A stretch of 64,000 nucleotides of DNA from UBA6059 sp965227155 (GCA_965227155.1 OZ245731.1:3596001-3660000), one strand, 5' to 3'; shown: positions 25,520 through 32,757, counted from the first letter of the stretch. The notes: a model not told the origin generated them from the letters alone. Translations and numbers: made by a program.

Positions 25520-25744
25520 TCCACGGTGGTGTTTTTGCTTTCCCACGATACCTAAACCTAATCCCTCAGCAACTATAAGCTTTCCCTCGTCCATCTTCAC
25601 TCTTCCCTCGCCGAGGGAAACATCAATGCCCCCGAGGGAAAGGCTCTGGTTAGCGAGGGAGCGCTTGCCACCACCGAGGGGAGCTGCACACATTTCGAGG
25701 GAATGGTGATGCACCCCGTGGGAGACATCACCAACTCCGAGGGA
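25520..25744. repeat. Array of TCCCTCG boxes phased at exactly 21 bp, with an internal dyad
   Basis: On the plus strand TCCC(T/A)CG boxes start at 25541, 25562, 25583 and 25604 (a degenerate TCCACGG at 25520). After the dyad TCCCTCGCCGAGGGA (25604-25618) the reverse-complement box GAGGGA starts at 25613, 25634, 25655, 25676, 25697, 25718 (GTGGGA) and 25739. Every step is exactly 21 bp within each arm. The 14-15 bases between boxes are all different. The minus strand is open for 124 codons across it (25397-25771, giving SLG-x4 heptads), but the boxes are conserved as DNA and flip orientation, so protein coding is unlikely to be the constraint. It lies directly upstream of the CBASS operon. Confidence 0.85.
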
Positions 25745-25761
25745 AGCAGTTGATGTATGTG

Positions 25762-25986
25762 TTAATTCCATTTTCTTCTGTATTGGCTGCTGTATCCTTT
25801 CAGCTTGCTATCATCCTTGCGAAAAAGGTATTTTCCCGCCTCCCGTATCTCATCTACCGCCTGCTTGCAGTAGGTGTAGGCCTTGTCGCGCAGCTGCTTT
25901 GTACCGCTATTGTCGATCTTCTCGCCATTGGCTTTGGCCAGTAGGGTAGAAAGCTCGGTACTCATGGTGGCGACTATGGAAAGCAT
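25762..25986 (-). CDS. Small helical protein, possibly the C-terminal piece of a larger one
   Basis: A 74-residue frame (a more likely start is the internal MSTELSTLLAKANG at about 25962). The sequence is helical and charged: NSGTKQLRDKAYTYCKQAVDEIREAG, then KYLFRKDDSKLKGYSSQYRR. I think I have seen similar tails in Bacteroidota hypothetical proteins, but I cannot name the family. Upstream, the frame is closed within 60 bases by a hairpin-rich segment (25990-26040, CCGTGAGC/GCTCACGG), so it may be 5'-truncated. Its 3' end abuts the 21-bp array and points toward the CBASS operon. Confidence 0.45.
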   Translation of the reverse strand: MLSIVATMSTELSTLLAKANGEKIDNSGTKQLRDKAYTYCKQAVDEIREAGKYLFRKDDSKLKGYSSQYRRKWN

Positions 25987-26053
25987 GTGAGGCGGCCTGC
26001 AAGGAGGCGCACCGTGAGCTTATGGCTCACGGCCGTCTACTCATTAGCTTTAT

Positions 26054-26551
26054 CTAATCTACTTTGTTCATTTGACCTATCTTCTCCCATGAAGGGTCTG
26101 CCTCAAGCGTCACAGCGAAATAAATTTTATCTTGTTCTTTATAATTCATGGCTGTTGACTTATTCATTTGTGCAATTATTTGATTAGGAGTTAACTTGTA
26201 CATAGAACCGTTAGATGCATCTACAATTATTCCAATTAGACCACCAAAAAGTATATTTCCTAGAAACCATCCGTCCATTTCTCTTTTTATTTTTAGTTCA
26301 TATGGATAATATCCATCAAGAGCTACCTTAACGTCATACATCTGTTTATCGGATTTATCACCCTTTTCTCTACCCTTTCTTCTTAGTTCAATGGCCTGTG
26401 GTGTTTTTCCATATTCTTTGCCATCTATTGTAATAGTTGCCCCGCTGGGTTGACTACTGAAATCAACAGTTTGAGTCGGACCATGAATAATTGATGCACA
26501 ACTTGACATCAAAAAAATTGCTAAAGAGCATGCGATTAGTTTTGTTTTCAT
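26054..26551 (-). CDS. PEGA-domain lipoprotein
   Basis: A 165-residue lipoprotein. The signal MKTKLIACSLAIFLMSSC ends in a lipobox (MSSC, Cys18). A PEGA-type surface-layer fold follows: FSSQPSGATITIDGKEYGKTPQAIELRR with the Pro/Gly-rich PSGA core, then VKVALDGYYPYELKI. A short glycine-rich hydrophobic stretch (GNILFGGLIGIIVDAS) could be membrane-inserted, as in other PEGA lipoproteins. The C-terminal part is unassigned. Possibly envelope-located. No operon partners. Confidence 0.85.
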   Translation of the reverse strand: MKTKLIACSLAIFLMSSCASIIHGPTQTVDFSSQPSGATITIDGKEYGKTPQAIELRRKGREKGDKSDKQMYDVKVALDGYYPYELKIKREMDGWFLGNILFGGLIGIIVDASNGSMYKLTPNQIIAQMNKSTAMNYKEQDKIYFAVTLEADPSWEKIGQMNKVD

Positions 26552-26654
26552 TTGTTTGATTTTAAAATATATTGTTTGTTAAAGTATTGCATAATTAAAG
26601 CTAACTATTATACATCATTCACTTCGAGTGATATTTACCTTTCGATTCAACCAA

Positions 26655-26761
26655 TTGTGCTCGATATACTCCAAATGGGATGGTAGATGTGCAAAAGTTT
26701 GCATTTCTATTTCCACGGTGGTTTTTTTGCTTTCCCACGACATTTACACATAATCCCTCGG
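26655..26761 (+). repeat. Second, collapsed copy of the 21-bp array flank
   Basis: About 105 bases at roughly 80% identity (by eye) to 25462-25568: ACTCCAAAT, GCATTTCTATTTCCACGG, TTTTTGCTTTCCCACGA and TAATCCCTCGG. Three boxes at 21-bp spacing survive (TCCACGG, TCCCACG, TCCCTCG). After the third the sequence becomes unrelated, so the rest of the array is missing here. Confidence 0.7.
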
Positions 26762-27016
26762 TCGCGGAAACCTCTGGAAGCAGGAAGGAAATGGTATTTG
26801 TATCAGTTATCTCCGTTTTAGTTTATATAGCGGCTTATGTAAACTCTTGGTCGGGTATGGCTTCTAAAGCCTCAAAGTTTTCTTTTGACATGGTATTGGA
26901 GGTTTATTGATGTGTGAATATAATGATATTTTATAAATGTTATGTGATTATATTAATTATAGTATTTATAATACGATAGAGGTAGTATTATAGAATGGAT
27001 TTTTGAATATATAATA
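26762..27016. other. AT-rich intergenic, no gene seen
   Basis: Very AT-rich towards 26930-27016. A 76-codon plus-strand frame crosses from the repeat at 26680 but has no start context or family signal. Confidence 0.5.
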
Positions 27017-27142
27017 GTGTTAACTGTAAGAGCAATTGGCCAGTACTGAGTGCATGGGGTATTTAGAGCTTATGTAATACTTAAGAGAGTCTGCGGTGGA
27101 AGCAGCCGGGGAATGATGATTCGTGTGGACACGAATCAAGGC
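27017..27142 (+). repeat. D-type unit upstream of the RelBE-like pair, ends in palindrome copy 5
   Basis: Begins with GTGTTAACTGTAAG and AGCAATTGGCCAG and ends with palindrome copy 5. The same opening occurs at 27992-28018 on the other side of the toxin-antitoxin genes. Confidence 0.65.
27116..27142 (+). repeat. 27-nt palindrome, copy 5 (TGGA loop)
   Basis: Central stem GATTCGTG/CACGAATC is perfect. The loop is TGGA instead of AGGA. GGC tail present. Confidence 0.8.
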
Positions 27143-27227
27143 GGGGGCATAATGACAGCCTAAAAGATAAGTAAGACATGTTTAGAACGTAGATGCCGGG
27201 TCCGCCTAGTGCAGGAGACAGATCAAT

Positions 27228-27364
27228 CATAGGGTAGCAGACGCTAAACCTACAACCAGTGGGGAATCACTGCAATTTACCTCACTCGGCAGGAGCCGAG
27301 CGAGTGCTGGGCTTGATAATTTTTAGCAGTAGAAAGGTCACGCGTCACAGACGCGCGCCAGCGG
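27228..27364 (+). repeat. B-type composite repeat, copy B2
   Basis: Shortened in its first half (AGGGTAGCAGACGCTAAACCTAC), then essentially identical to B1 from CTCACTCGGC through GCGCGCCAGCGGG. The hairpin CTCGGC-AGGA-GCCGAG is perfect here. It ends 100 bases before the antitoxin start. Confidence 0.8.
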
Positions 27365-27463
27365 GCGGTAGTAAAGTTTTATAGCATTTACAGGCTGGAC
27401 TTACACAAGACCTATTGTGGTTGGTGTTTGTTGGTTTCTGTCCATTTCAATAATTACTTTTAC

Positions 27464-27664
27464 ATGATGAGGTCGATTGTTGTAAATGCCAGAAACAATG
27501 AGGAGTTAAAGTTTCTTCAAGAGCTTTTAGAAAAGCTGGGCATGGATATTAAAGTGCTCAGTGATGAAGATACCGAGGATTTAGGTTTATCAATTTTGAT
27601 GAAGGATGTCGACAGATCGGATATAGTTTCCGAGGAAGAAATCCTGTCAAAACTTAAGCGTTAA
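27464..27664 (+). CDS. Antitoxin of a RelBE/ParDE-like pair
   Basis: A protein of about 66 residues (MMRSIVVNARNNEELKFLQE). The ATG at 27464 is preferred to a frame from 27428 that adds 12 unconserved residues. The core ELKFLQELLEKLGMDIKVLSDEDTEDLGLSILM and the acidic EEEILSKLKR tail are typical of the short Bacteroidota antitoxins that accompany RelE-type toxins. The stop overlaps the toxin ATG by one base (TAATG), so they are coupled. Probably represses its own promoter, but no DNA-binding motif is obvious. Confidence 0.8.
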   Translation: MMRSIVVNARNNEELKFLQELLEKLGMDIKVLSDEDTEDLGLSILMKDVDRSDIVSEEEILSKLKR

Positions 27665-27930
27665 TGCAATTAGTCTTTCTCAAAAGCTTCAGTAAAGACC
27701 TTGACAATATCAAACAACCTAGAGATAAGAAATCTATAATCAAAACAATTGATGAGATCAAAAAAGCCCAAGCGATCGGTGAATTGTCAGGCGTTAAAAA
27801 GTTGGTCGGTTTTCAAAACGCCTACAGAATTCGATCAGGAGATTATCGAATAGGCATTTTTCTGGAAGGATCAAAAATCGAATTTGCTAGAGTTGCTCAT
27901 CGAAAAGATATCTACAAAATTTTTCCTTGA
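27664..27930 (+). CDS. RelE/ParE-family toxin
   Basis: An 88-residue toxin with the RelE fold order: LVFLKSFSKDLDNIKQP, KKLVGFQNAYRIRSGDYRIGIFLEGSKIEFARVAHRKDIYKIFP. The YRIRSGDYRI and RVAHRKDIYK blocks are the family hallmarks (basic residues used on ribosome-bound mRNA in RelE, or for gyrase inhibition in ParE; which applies cannot be told). It overlaps the antitoxin stop. The pair is bracketed by related repeat units (27017-27142 and 27992-28117). Confidence 0.9.
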   Translation: MQLVFLKSFSKDLDNIKQPRDKKSIIKTIDEIKKAQAIGELSGVKKLVGFQNAYRIRSGDYRIGIFLEGSKIEFARVAHRKDIYKIFP

Positions 27931-27991
27931 GGCTTTCAACAGAATAGTGCGATTGAGGTGGTATAATGAAGGGTATTTTTAATTGCATATG

Positions 27992-28117
27992 GTGTTAATT
28001 GTAATGGCGGTTGGCCAGGTGTGAGCAGATTGGTGCATTTAGCGGTTGAGTGGTGGGGCGAGTGTCAGCTGTGGTAACAATAATGGGTAGTTGATTCGTG
28101 AAGACATAAATCAAGGC
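27992..28117 (+). repeat. D-type unit downstream of the RelBE-like pair, ends in palindrome copy 6
   Basis: Opens with GTGTTAATTGTAATGGCGGT then TGGCCAG, as in the unit at 27017, and ends with palindrome copy 6. Together the two form direct repeats around the toxin-antitoxin genes. Confidence 0.6.
28091..28117 (+). repeat. 27-nt palindrome, copy 6
   Basis: TTGATTCGTG, AAGA loop, CATAAATCAA, GGC. Two stem mismatches. Confidence 0.65.
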
Positions 28118-28153
28118 AAAGGTGTGCGTATCATCAATTTCAGAAATTTAGAA

Positions 28154-28957
28154 TTAGAATAGCTTTTCTCCTAATGCTGCTTCTATGCCTTGCATCAATT
28201 TGATGACTGCATTTCTTTTGGATTGGTATTTTTCCCACATCAGGGAGGACCTTCTTACATGTTGTGTGAGAATATTTCTGCCTTCAATGGAATTGACAAA
28301 ATCCAAATAACGTTTACTCATATCAGAATCTGATAGAGTAACGTGTTTTAAGCCCGCCATATTCATCTCCGGAAACTGCTCCAACCAGTTTTCAAGTTTA
28401 GATTCAAAAACCTGATTTTCACTAATACCGCTATTAACTTCTCCTATTTTCCCGGAGATTATCTCATAACGTTTCAAATCAAAGGCCAGGTAACGTTCCA
28501 GGTCATCATGTTCTTTAGTATAGTATAATGAGATGTCATTGTATAGGTCTTCATAGCCTAATAATGCGGTTCTTCCACTATTTTGAATTTTTTGAAATGT
28601 CCTTAGGTTCATGTTCTTGTGAAAGTAACCACTGTGTATAGCAAGCCATATGGTATCGCTGTAAACTTCATGCTTTTTCACACCCAGCACTATCATATTC
28701 CTTCTGATTAGCGATTCCAATTGTCGCATGGCATTATTGAATTCTAAGGTATCCGTCTGCAAGTCTTTATGAATCTCCTTTAGGAAGGCTGCAGACATTT
28801 TGCGTTCCTTTCGGTCTTCATTCCAGTTATCGATCTGAAGTGCGATCAATATGCCGATGACCACAAGCACAATCTCTCCAATGGCATAAGCAAAGTATTT
28901 ATCTACTCTATTTTCCAGTATGAAACGCTGCCTAATTTTTCTGAAGACTTTTATCAT
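28154..28957 (-). CDS. DUF6090 family membrane-anchored protein, copy 1
   Basis: A 267-residue protein with the DUF6090 signature at the N-terminus: a basic start (KVFRKIRQRFILENRVDKYFAYA), one membrane helix (IGEIVLVVIGILIALQIDNW), then NEDRKERKMSAAFLKEIHKDL. The remainder is helical with no enzyme motif. The family is common in Bacteroidota and its function is unknown. A longer paralogue lies 370 bases upstream on the same strand. The helix pattern suggests an inner-membrane anchor with a soluble domain outside. Confidence 0.85.
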   Translation of the reverse strand: MIKVFRKIRQRFILENRVDKYFAYAIGEIVLVVIGILIALQIDNWNEDRKERKMSAAFLKEIHKDLQTDTLEFNNAMRQLESLIRRNMIVLGVKKHEVYSDTIWLAIHSGYFHKNMNLRTFQKIQNSGRTALLGYEDLYNDISLYYTKEHDDLERYLAFDLKRYEIISGKIGEVNSGISENQVFESKLENWLEQFPEMNMAGLKHVTLSDSDMSKRYLDFVNSIEGRNILTQHVRRSSLMWEKYQSKRNAVIKLMQGIEAALGEKLF

Positions 28958-29328
28958 AGCTTATGGGTTGGTCGTAATAAAGCCTGAGGTACTTGTATTG
29001 GGACAATTGGTGGGATAGTCAACAAGCTTAACAAGCATATCCCAAACAGGGAATCGGGATTGATTGGCAGAAGCAAATGAGGACAAAAAATTATTACTAG
29101 TACTTACTAAATGAGACATCATATTTAAGCTAAAGGGCTGACCATATTTTACTATGAGTAAAATACAAAAAAAATGAATAGCGCCACATCTACGTCAAAT
29201 CCGCTAAGCATTAACAATATGCACAAGAAAGATATTTGTAGGTATTGATGAAAGCTTTACTGCCACACGCCTACTCAGCGTCTCCTGAACTCAGGTCCGT
29301 TCGTCTAAGAAGATTGATAGACCTTATA
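28958..29328. other. Intergenic between DUF6090 paralogues
   Basis: No gene seen. A small hairpin CCTGAACTCAGG (29284-29295) has a counterpart near 30520 (CCTGAAATTCAGG), each preceded by TCT, probably a minor repeated word. Confidence 0.5.
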
Positions 29329-30375
29329 CTATTGTTTTGTCACAAAGACAGGCTTGTCGTATTCATTTGGGTAATAGTCACACCCAATAACATTGCCTAA
29401 AGCGTCGCGTGTAAACCTGAATTTTTCGGTTGAAATAATTTGCCCCAACGAATCTTTTGCCAGTTCGGTGAGGATAAATGCTTCAATACGCACATTCTCA
29501 ATTACAGGAGGAATTAGCAAAAGCAGGTTGTTTTGATACTCAATTTTGAATTTCAATTTGTCATTCCAGGTATATGTGCCTGTGAGGTCTGAGATTGAAT
29601 TGAGCTCATAATCAAGCCCAAATTCTTTAATGACCTGTGGTAATTCAGAGGTGTCATTCAAAGCCTTCTTTATAGCAAAATAACAATAGATACTTTGGTC
29701 AAGAATTACATTGACAACCTCTAGATCCGTTTTCAAAACCTGACGCATTTTCACCAGCTGACGTCTATTCGTTTCAGAGGTTAGAAAGAAATCCCTCACT
29801 TCTGATGTATAACGATATTCAGTATAATCTTCTACCCAATTGTACTGGTCAAAGATTTTATTTTTGAACTCAATTAAAACATCATTGGATACTTCGCTGT
29901 AGCGCTTGAATGTTGATCCGTTTTCTACGTATAGCCTATTCAGGTAAGGAAGAATCCAATTATATTTCCTTGGTAAAATATCAATTTGTTCCTTCAATCG
30001 TAAAAATGATTGATCACTTATAGTTAGATGTTGATTACCAAATGTCAGTGAAATAAAATCGCTGATATTTTCATCGAAATAAGCGAGTGGTCTTTTTTGA
30101 TTGATAAATTCATCAATCATGACAATTTTCTTGCTGTATAATTTGGAGTAGGTTTTTGTTTCAAAGATATCATTTAATAATTCTACCTGAATCTGCTTTA
30201 ATGTGTTTGCTACCTGTTCCTCCTTAATTCTCTCCTCATTTTCATTATTGATATATAGTGCAATCAAAATCCCAATCACGACAAGAATGATCTCGCCTAC
30301 AGCATATAAAAGATATTTGCTGAATTTATTTCCAGAGAGAATTTTTTGTCTAAACTTTCGAAAGAACTTTATCAT
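29329..30375 (-). CDS. DUF6090 family membrane-anchored protein, copy 2 (long)
   Basis: A 348-residue paralogue of the 28154-28957 protein. The start is strikingly alike (IKFFRKFRQKILSGNKFSKYLLYA, then VGEIILVVIGILIALYINNENEERIKEEQ). It has about 80 extra residues at the C-terminus, folding into beta strands (LTGTYTWNDKLKFKIEYQNN, FRFTRDALGNVIGCDYYPN) that look like a lipocalin or MORN-type strand set. Function unknown. The tandem arrangement suggests duplication followed by divergence. Confidence 0.85.
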   Translation of the reverse strand: MIKFFRKFRQKILSGNKFSKYLLYAVGEIILVVIGILIALYINNENEERIKEEQVANTLKQIQVELLNDIFETKTYSKLYSKKIVMIDEFINQKRPLAYFDENISDFISLTFGNQHLTISDQSFLRLKEQIDILPRKYNWILPYLNRLYVENGSTFKRYSEVSNDVLIEFKNKIFDQYNWVEDYTEYRYTSEVRDFFLTSETNRRQLVKMRQVLKTDLEVVNVILDQSIYCYFAIKKALNDTSELPQVIKEFGLDYELNSISDLTGTYTWNDKLKFKIEYQNNLLLLIPPVIENVRIEAFILTELAKDSLGQIISTEKFRFTRDALGNVIGCDYYPNEYDKPVFVTKQ

Positions 30376-30699
30376 TGGCTAGAGGTCGGTCATCATGAAG
30401 CACACTGAATAACCATCGGTTTATGTGCCCATAAGTGTTAAGTAGAGATAAAAGTAGCTGAAGTGCCTAACTCACACAAGCTGACCGAGCGGTATTAAGG
30501 CGGGTGGGTGATAACCTCTCCTGAAATTCAGGTAGCGCTGGCATTACAGCCGTATCAGTTGGGTATTTAGAAAGATGAAACCTGCCTGCTGATAGGCTGG
30601 AATCCTGCTAGATGTACCAGGTAAAAAGCGCTACTTTTCACAGTGCTAGTGGCTAATTGTTGTAGCCAAGTGTCTAATGTATGTAGCAGCAATGGGGGA

Positions 30700-30726
30700 T
30701 TGATTCGTGAGGACACGAATCAAGGC
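30700..30726 (+). repeat. 27-nt AGGA-loop palindrome, copy 7 (consensus)
   Basis: Perfect 10-bp stem TTGATTCGTG/CACGAATCAA with AGGA loop and GGC tail. Preceded by GCAGCAATGGGGGA, similar to the segment before copy 6. Confidence 0.85.
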
Positions 30727-30738
30727 GAAAGACTGTCA

Positions 30739-30894
30739 TTTCAAAAAGTTCAGTCGTAGTATAATTGACGCTAAACCTACGACCAGTGCGGGCATTTTCT
30801 TGTTATCGTCATCACCCAACCTGATTCAGGCCTTTCATGACTAAGCGATCAATACAATATTCCTCACTCGACAGGAGCCGAGCGAGCACTGGGC
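30739..30894 (+). repeat. B-type composite repeat, copy B3 (lacks last module)
   Basis: Matches B1 from TTTCAAAAAGTTCAGTCGTAG through the CACTCG...GAGCGAG hairpin, then stops. The GCGTCACAGACGC module is absent. It shares GACGCTAAACCTACGACCAG with B1 and B2. Confidence 0.75.
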
Positions 30895-31033
30895 CAATTA
30901 CAAACGCGAATTGAGAAGCTGTATGTAGCATTGAAGCATTTTTGGCGAAACCGCTGATTAAGCCATGTAAGCTTACACTAGCACCTATGTACTTAAATAA
31001 TGGATTATAAACTTTCGTATTGGCTGGTCAACC

Positions 31034-31210
31034 TTAGGCTGTCTGTATTTTCTTTAAAGCATTTTTAGTGTAAAGCCATGGCCAAAGACCTAGATTAAAA
31101 AATAGCACTTCATAATACCATGGGTATTGTTCCGGGACCAATACAAAGGATATAAGCATAATACTGATGCTTATTATTTTTATCAATTTCAACCAGTTTG
31201 TTCTATTCAT
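31034..31210 (-). CDS. 58-residue membrane protein in a sigma operon
   Basis: Small frame from ATG 31210 to TAA: MNRTNWLKLIKIISI, a hydrophobic run (SISIMLISFVLVP), an aromatic loop (EQYPWYYEVLFFNLGLWPWLY), and a basic end (TKNALKKIQTA). It starts 70 bases after the four-TM protein gene on the same strand. Two short hydrophobic segments with Trp/Tyr flanks suggest a hairpin membrane protein. No family recognised. Probably the third gene of the ECF sigma operon at 31.0-32.4 kb. Confidence 0.55.
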   Translation of the reverse strand: MNRTNWLKLIKIISISIMLISFVLVPEQYPWYYEVLFFNLGLWPWLYTKNALKKIQTA

Positions 31211-31280
31211 TTTTTCTTGACTTGATTCAATTGGTAGGTTGTACTTATGATGTCAGAATTACAAATTCAGTAACTTTTTT

Positions 31281-31916
31281 TTATAGGGATGCTAAATACT
31301 GTTTGAGTCGATTTACATACTGACCAAACTTCAGTTTTTGCATGTAACACTGCAAAAAATATGACAATACGCCTATGGAAGCTGGTAAAATGAATAATAA
31401 GGCAGTCCTGCTATCAAAACCAGGCGTATGGTTTTTAAATGCATAGGCATAATAGAACCAGGTAGCAAATAGGGGAGTCATGAAGGTATCGGAATAGATG
31501 TTGAAGTTCATGGCTCTATGCATTGCATGGATGAGACTTTCAAGATGCTCTCTCAAATTACAGGTAGATTGCTGCAGTTTGTGAAGTTGTCTGTAAGCTT
31601 GATAATTAAAATAAACCATAGTTGCTATTGATATCAGCAACATCAAGTAGAAAATAGCGGATTCTTGAGATGAAAAGAATGTATCCAATGGATTCAAATC
31701 AGGTTTAAAGTAGGTAGCCAGGCCGGCGCTACATACAATGAGGATTGAAAATGTGGCGATCGTAAATTTGAGATACAAGCTCCGTTTAATTTTTGAAACT
31801 TCTGATTGGGACGCCTGGTGTAAGGATTGCTGAATAGTGGATTCAGCTACCTTATCCTTTTTCACTATGTCTTGTTGCAATAGCTGCCAGGCAGCTTTTA
31901 AATCCAAAGTATCCAT
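31281..31916 (-). CDS. Four-TM membrane protein, probable regulator of the adjacent ECF sigma factor
   Basis: A 211-residue protein. The N-terminal cytoplasmic segment (LKAAWQLLQQDIVKKDKVAESTIQQSL) resembles the start of Bacteroidota anti-sigma-like membrane proteins. Four helices follow (YLKFTIATFSILIVCSAGLATYF, FYLMLLISIATMVYFNYQAY, LFATWFYYAYAF, ALLFILPASIGVLSYFLQC). It lies one base after the sigma stop and is surely cotranscribed. The anti-sigma role is inferred from context only. Confidence 0.75.
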   Translation of the reverse strand: MDTLDLKAAWQLLQQDIVKKDKVAESTIQQSLHQASQSEVSKIKRSLYLKFTIATFSILIVCSAGLATYFKPDLNPLDTFFSSQESAIFYLMLLISIATMVYFNYQAYRQLHKLQQSTCNLREHLESLIHAMHRAMNFNIYSDTFMTPLFATWFYYAYAFKNHTPGFDSRTALLFILPASIGVLSYFLQCYMQKLKFGQYVNRLKQYLASL

Positions 31917-31917
31917 A

Positions 31918-32421
31918 TCAGCTTATGTTTATGGTTTGGGCTAGTTTACCCCGTATTCTGGTCATTTTTACACGCACATAATTTTGAGAAATACCAATAA
32001 TCTCTGCAATTTCCTCATTGGGTACTTCCTCGAGGTGTAGCATCATTATAGCCTTTTCGATTTTATCAAGTTTGGAGATAGCATGGTACAAAGCCTTTAT
32101 CCGCTCATCCTTAATCTCATACTCATGGTTTTGTGCCGGCTCTTTAAATTCAAAACTTTCGAGGAATAGGAACCGTCTCTTTTTCTCCTTTCTGAAATCC
32201 TGTATGGCGACATTTAGTGCTACACGATATAGCCATGAGGAGAATTTTGCCTGGCCTTTGAAAGAAGGGTATGATTTCCAGAGTTGAAGCACAATCTCCT
32301 GAAACAAATCTTCTCGGTGTGTCTGGTCATCACAATAGAGCCGACATACCTTATGGATTATCCCCTGGGATTCATCCACTTGCTTTATAAACTCAATTTC
32401 TAAAGGTTTCTTTTCCCGCAA
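31918..32421 (-). CDS. ECF RNA polymerase sigma factor (second)
   Basis: A 167-residue ECF sigma factor. Region 2: LYCDDQTHREDLFQEIVLQLWKSYPSF and FSSWLYRVALNVAIQDFRKEKK. Region 4: LDKIEKAIMMLHLEEVPNEEIAEIIGISQNYVRVKMTRIRGKL. The best start in frame is TTG (32421). An ATG upstream is blocked by an immediate stop. Head of an operon with a four-TM protein and a 58-residue protein. Confidence 0.93.
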   Translation of the reverse strand: MREKKPLEIEFIKQVDESQGIIHKVCRLYCDDQTHREDLFQEIVLQLWKSYPSFKGQAKFSSWLYRVALNVAIQDFRKEKKRRFLFLESFEFKEPAQNHEYEIKDERIKALYHAISKLDKIEKAIMMLHLEEVPNEEIAEIIGISQNYVRVKMTRIRGKLAQTINIS

Positions 32422-32560
32422 AAGCGATCACATTTGGGCAATTAGTTAAACCTTATAAGCGAGAATTACAATTTTGAGTAAAAATCTTGATGGGGAGGTT
32501 AAAGAGTTGAGTGCAAAATGAACAGAGGGTGTCTTAAAAAGCATCATTCATGTCACTTTG

Positions 32561-32611
32561 AGCCTGTCGAAACCTTTCTTAAAGGCTGTATGAATACATT
32601 TCGACAAGCCT
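32561..32611. repeat. Inverted repeat with AGCCTGTCGAAA arms
   Basis: AGCCTGTCGAAA and TTTCGACAAGCC separated by 26 bases, with one mismatch. Words of this type (CCTGTCGA) recur as intergenic hairpins in Bacteroidota genomes. Noncoding. Confidence 0.5.
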
Positions 32612-32671
32612 GTCTACTACAGGTAGGCTGCTTATAACATGTTTGATTTTAGTAATAATCCTCCCACTGCA

Positions 32672-32747
32672 ATTAAGCTAAGCCGGTTTATTGACTAACA
32701 TTGCCTAATCCCTCTCAATAAGAGGGATTAGATTCGCTTAGCTTAAT
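32672..32747. terminator. Nested inverted repeats downstream of the Cys/Met enzyme gene
   Basis: Outer perfect 12-bp arms ATTAAGCTAAGC/GCTTAGCTTAAT (32672-32683 and 32736-32747) enclose an inner perfect 11-bp hairpin CTAATCCCTCT/AGAGGGATTAG. It starts 11 bases past the stop of the minus-strand gene, so it can act as a terminator, but there is no T-run and the double layer is unusual. Confidence 0.5.
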
Positions 32748-32757
32748 AGCAGGGCAG

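Noticed and set aside
25520..25744. Phased array as a CRISPR
   Set aside because: The repeated box is only 6-7 bases and the spacers 14-15, with orientation switching in the middle and no cas genes. CRISPR repeats are longer and keep one orientation.
25397..25771. 124-codon minus-strand frame across the array as a protein
   Set aside because: Openness follows from the 21-bp period (a multiple of three). The box is conserved at synonymous positions and the heptad pattern is lost after the dyad, so DNA-level constraint explains it better.
26680..26910. 76-codon plus-strand frame
   Set aside because: Its first third lies in the duplicated array flank (read from the opposite strand relative to the other copy), and the rest is AT-rich with no family signal.
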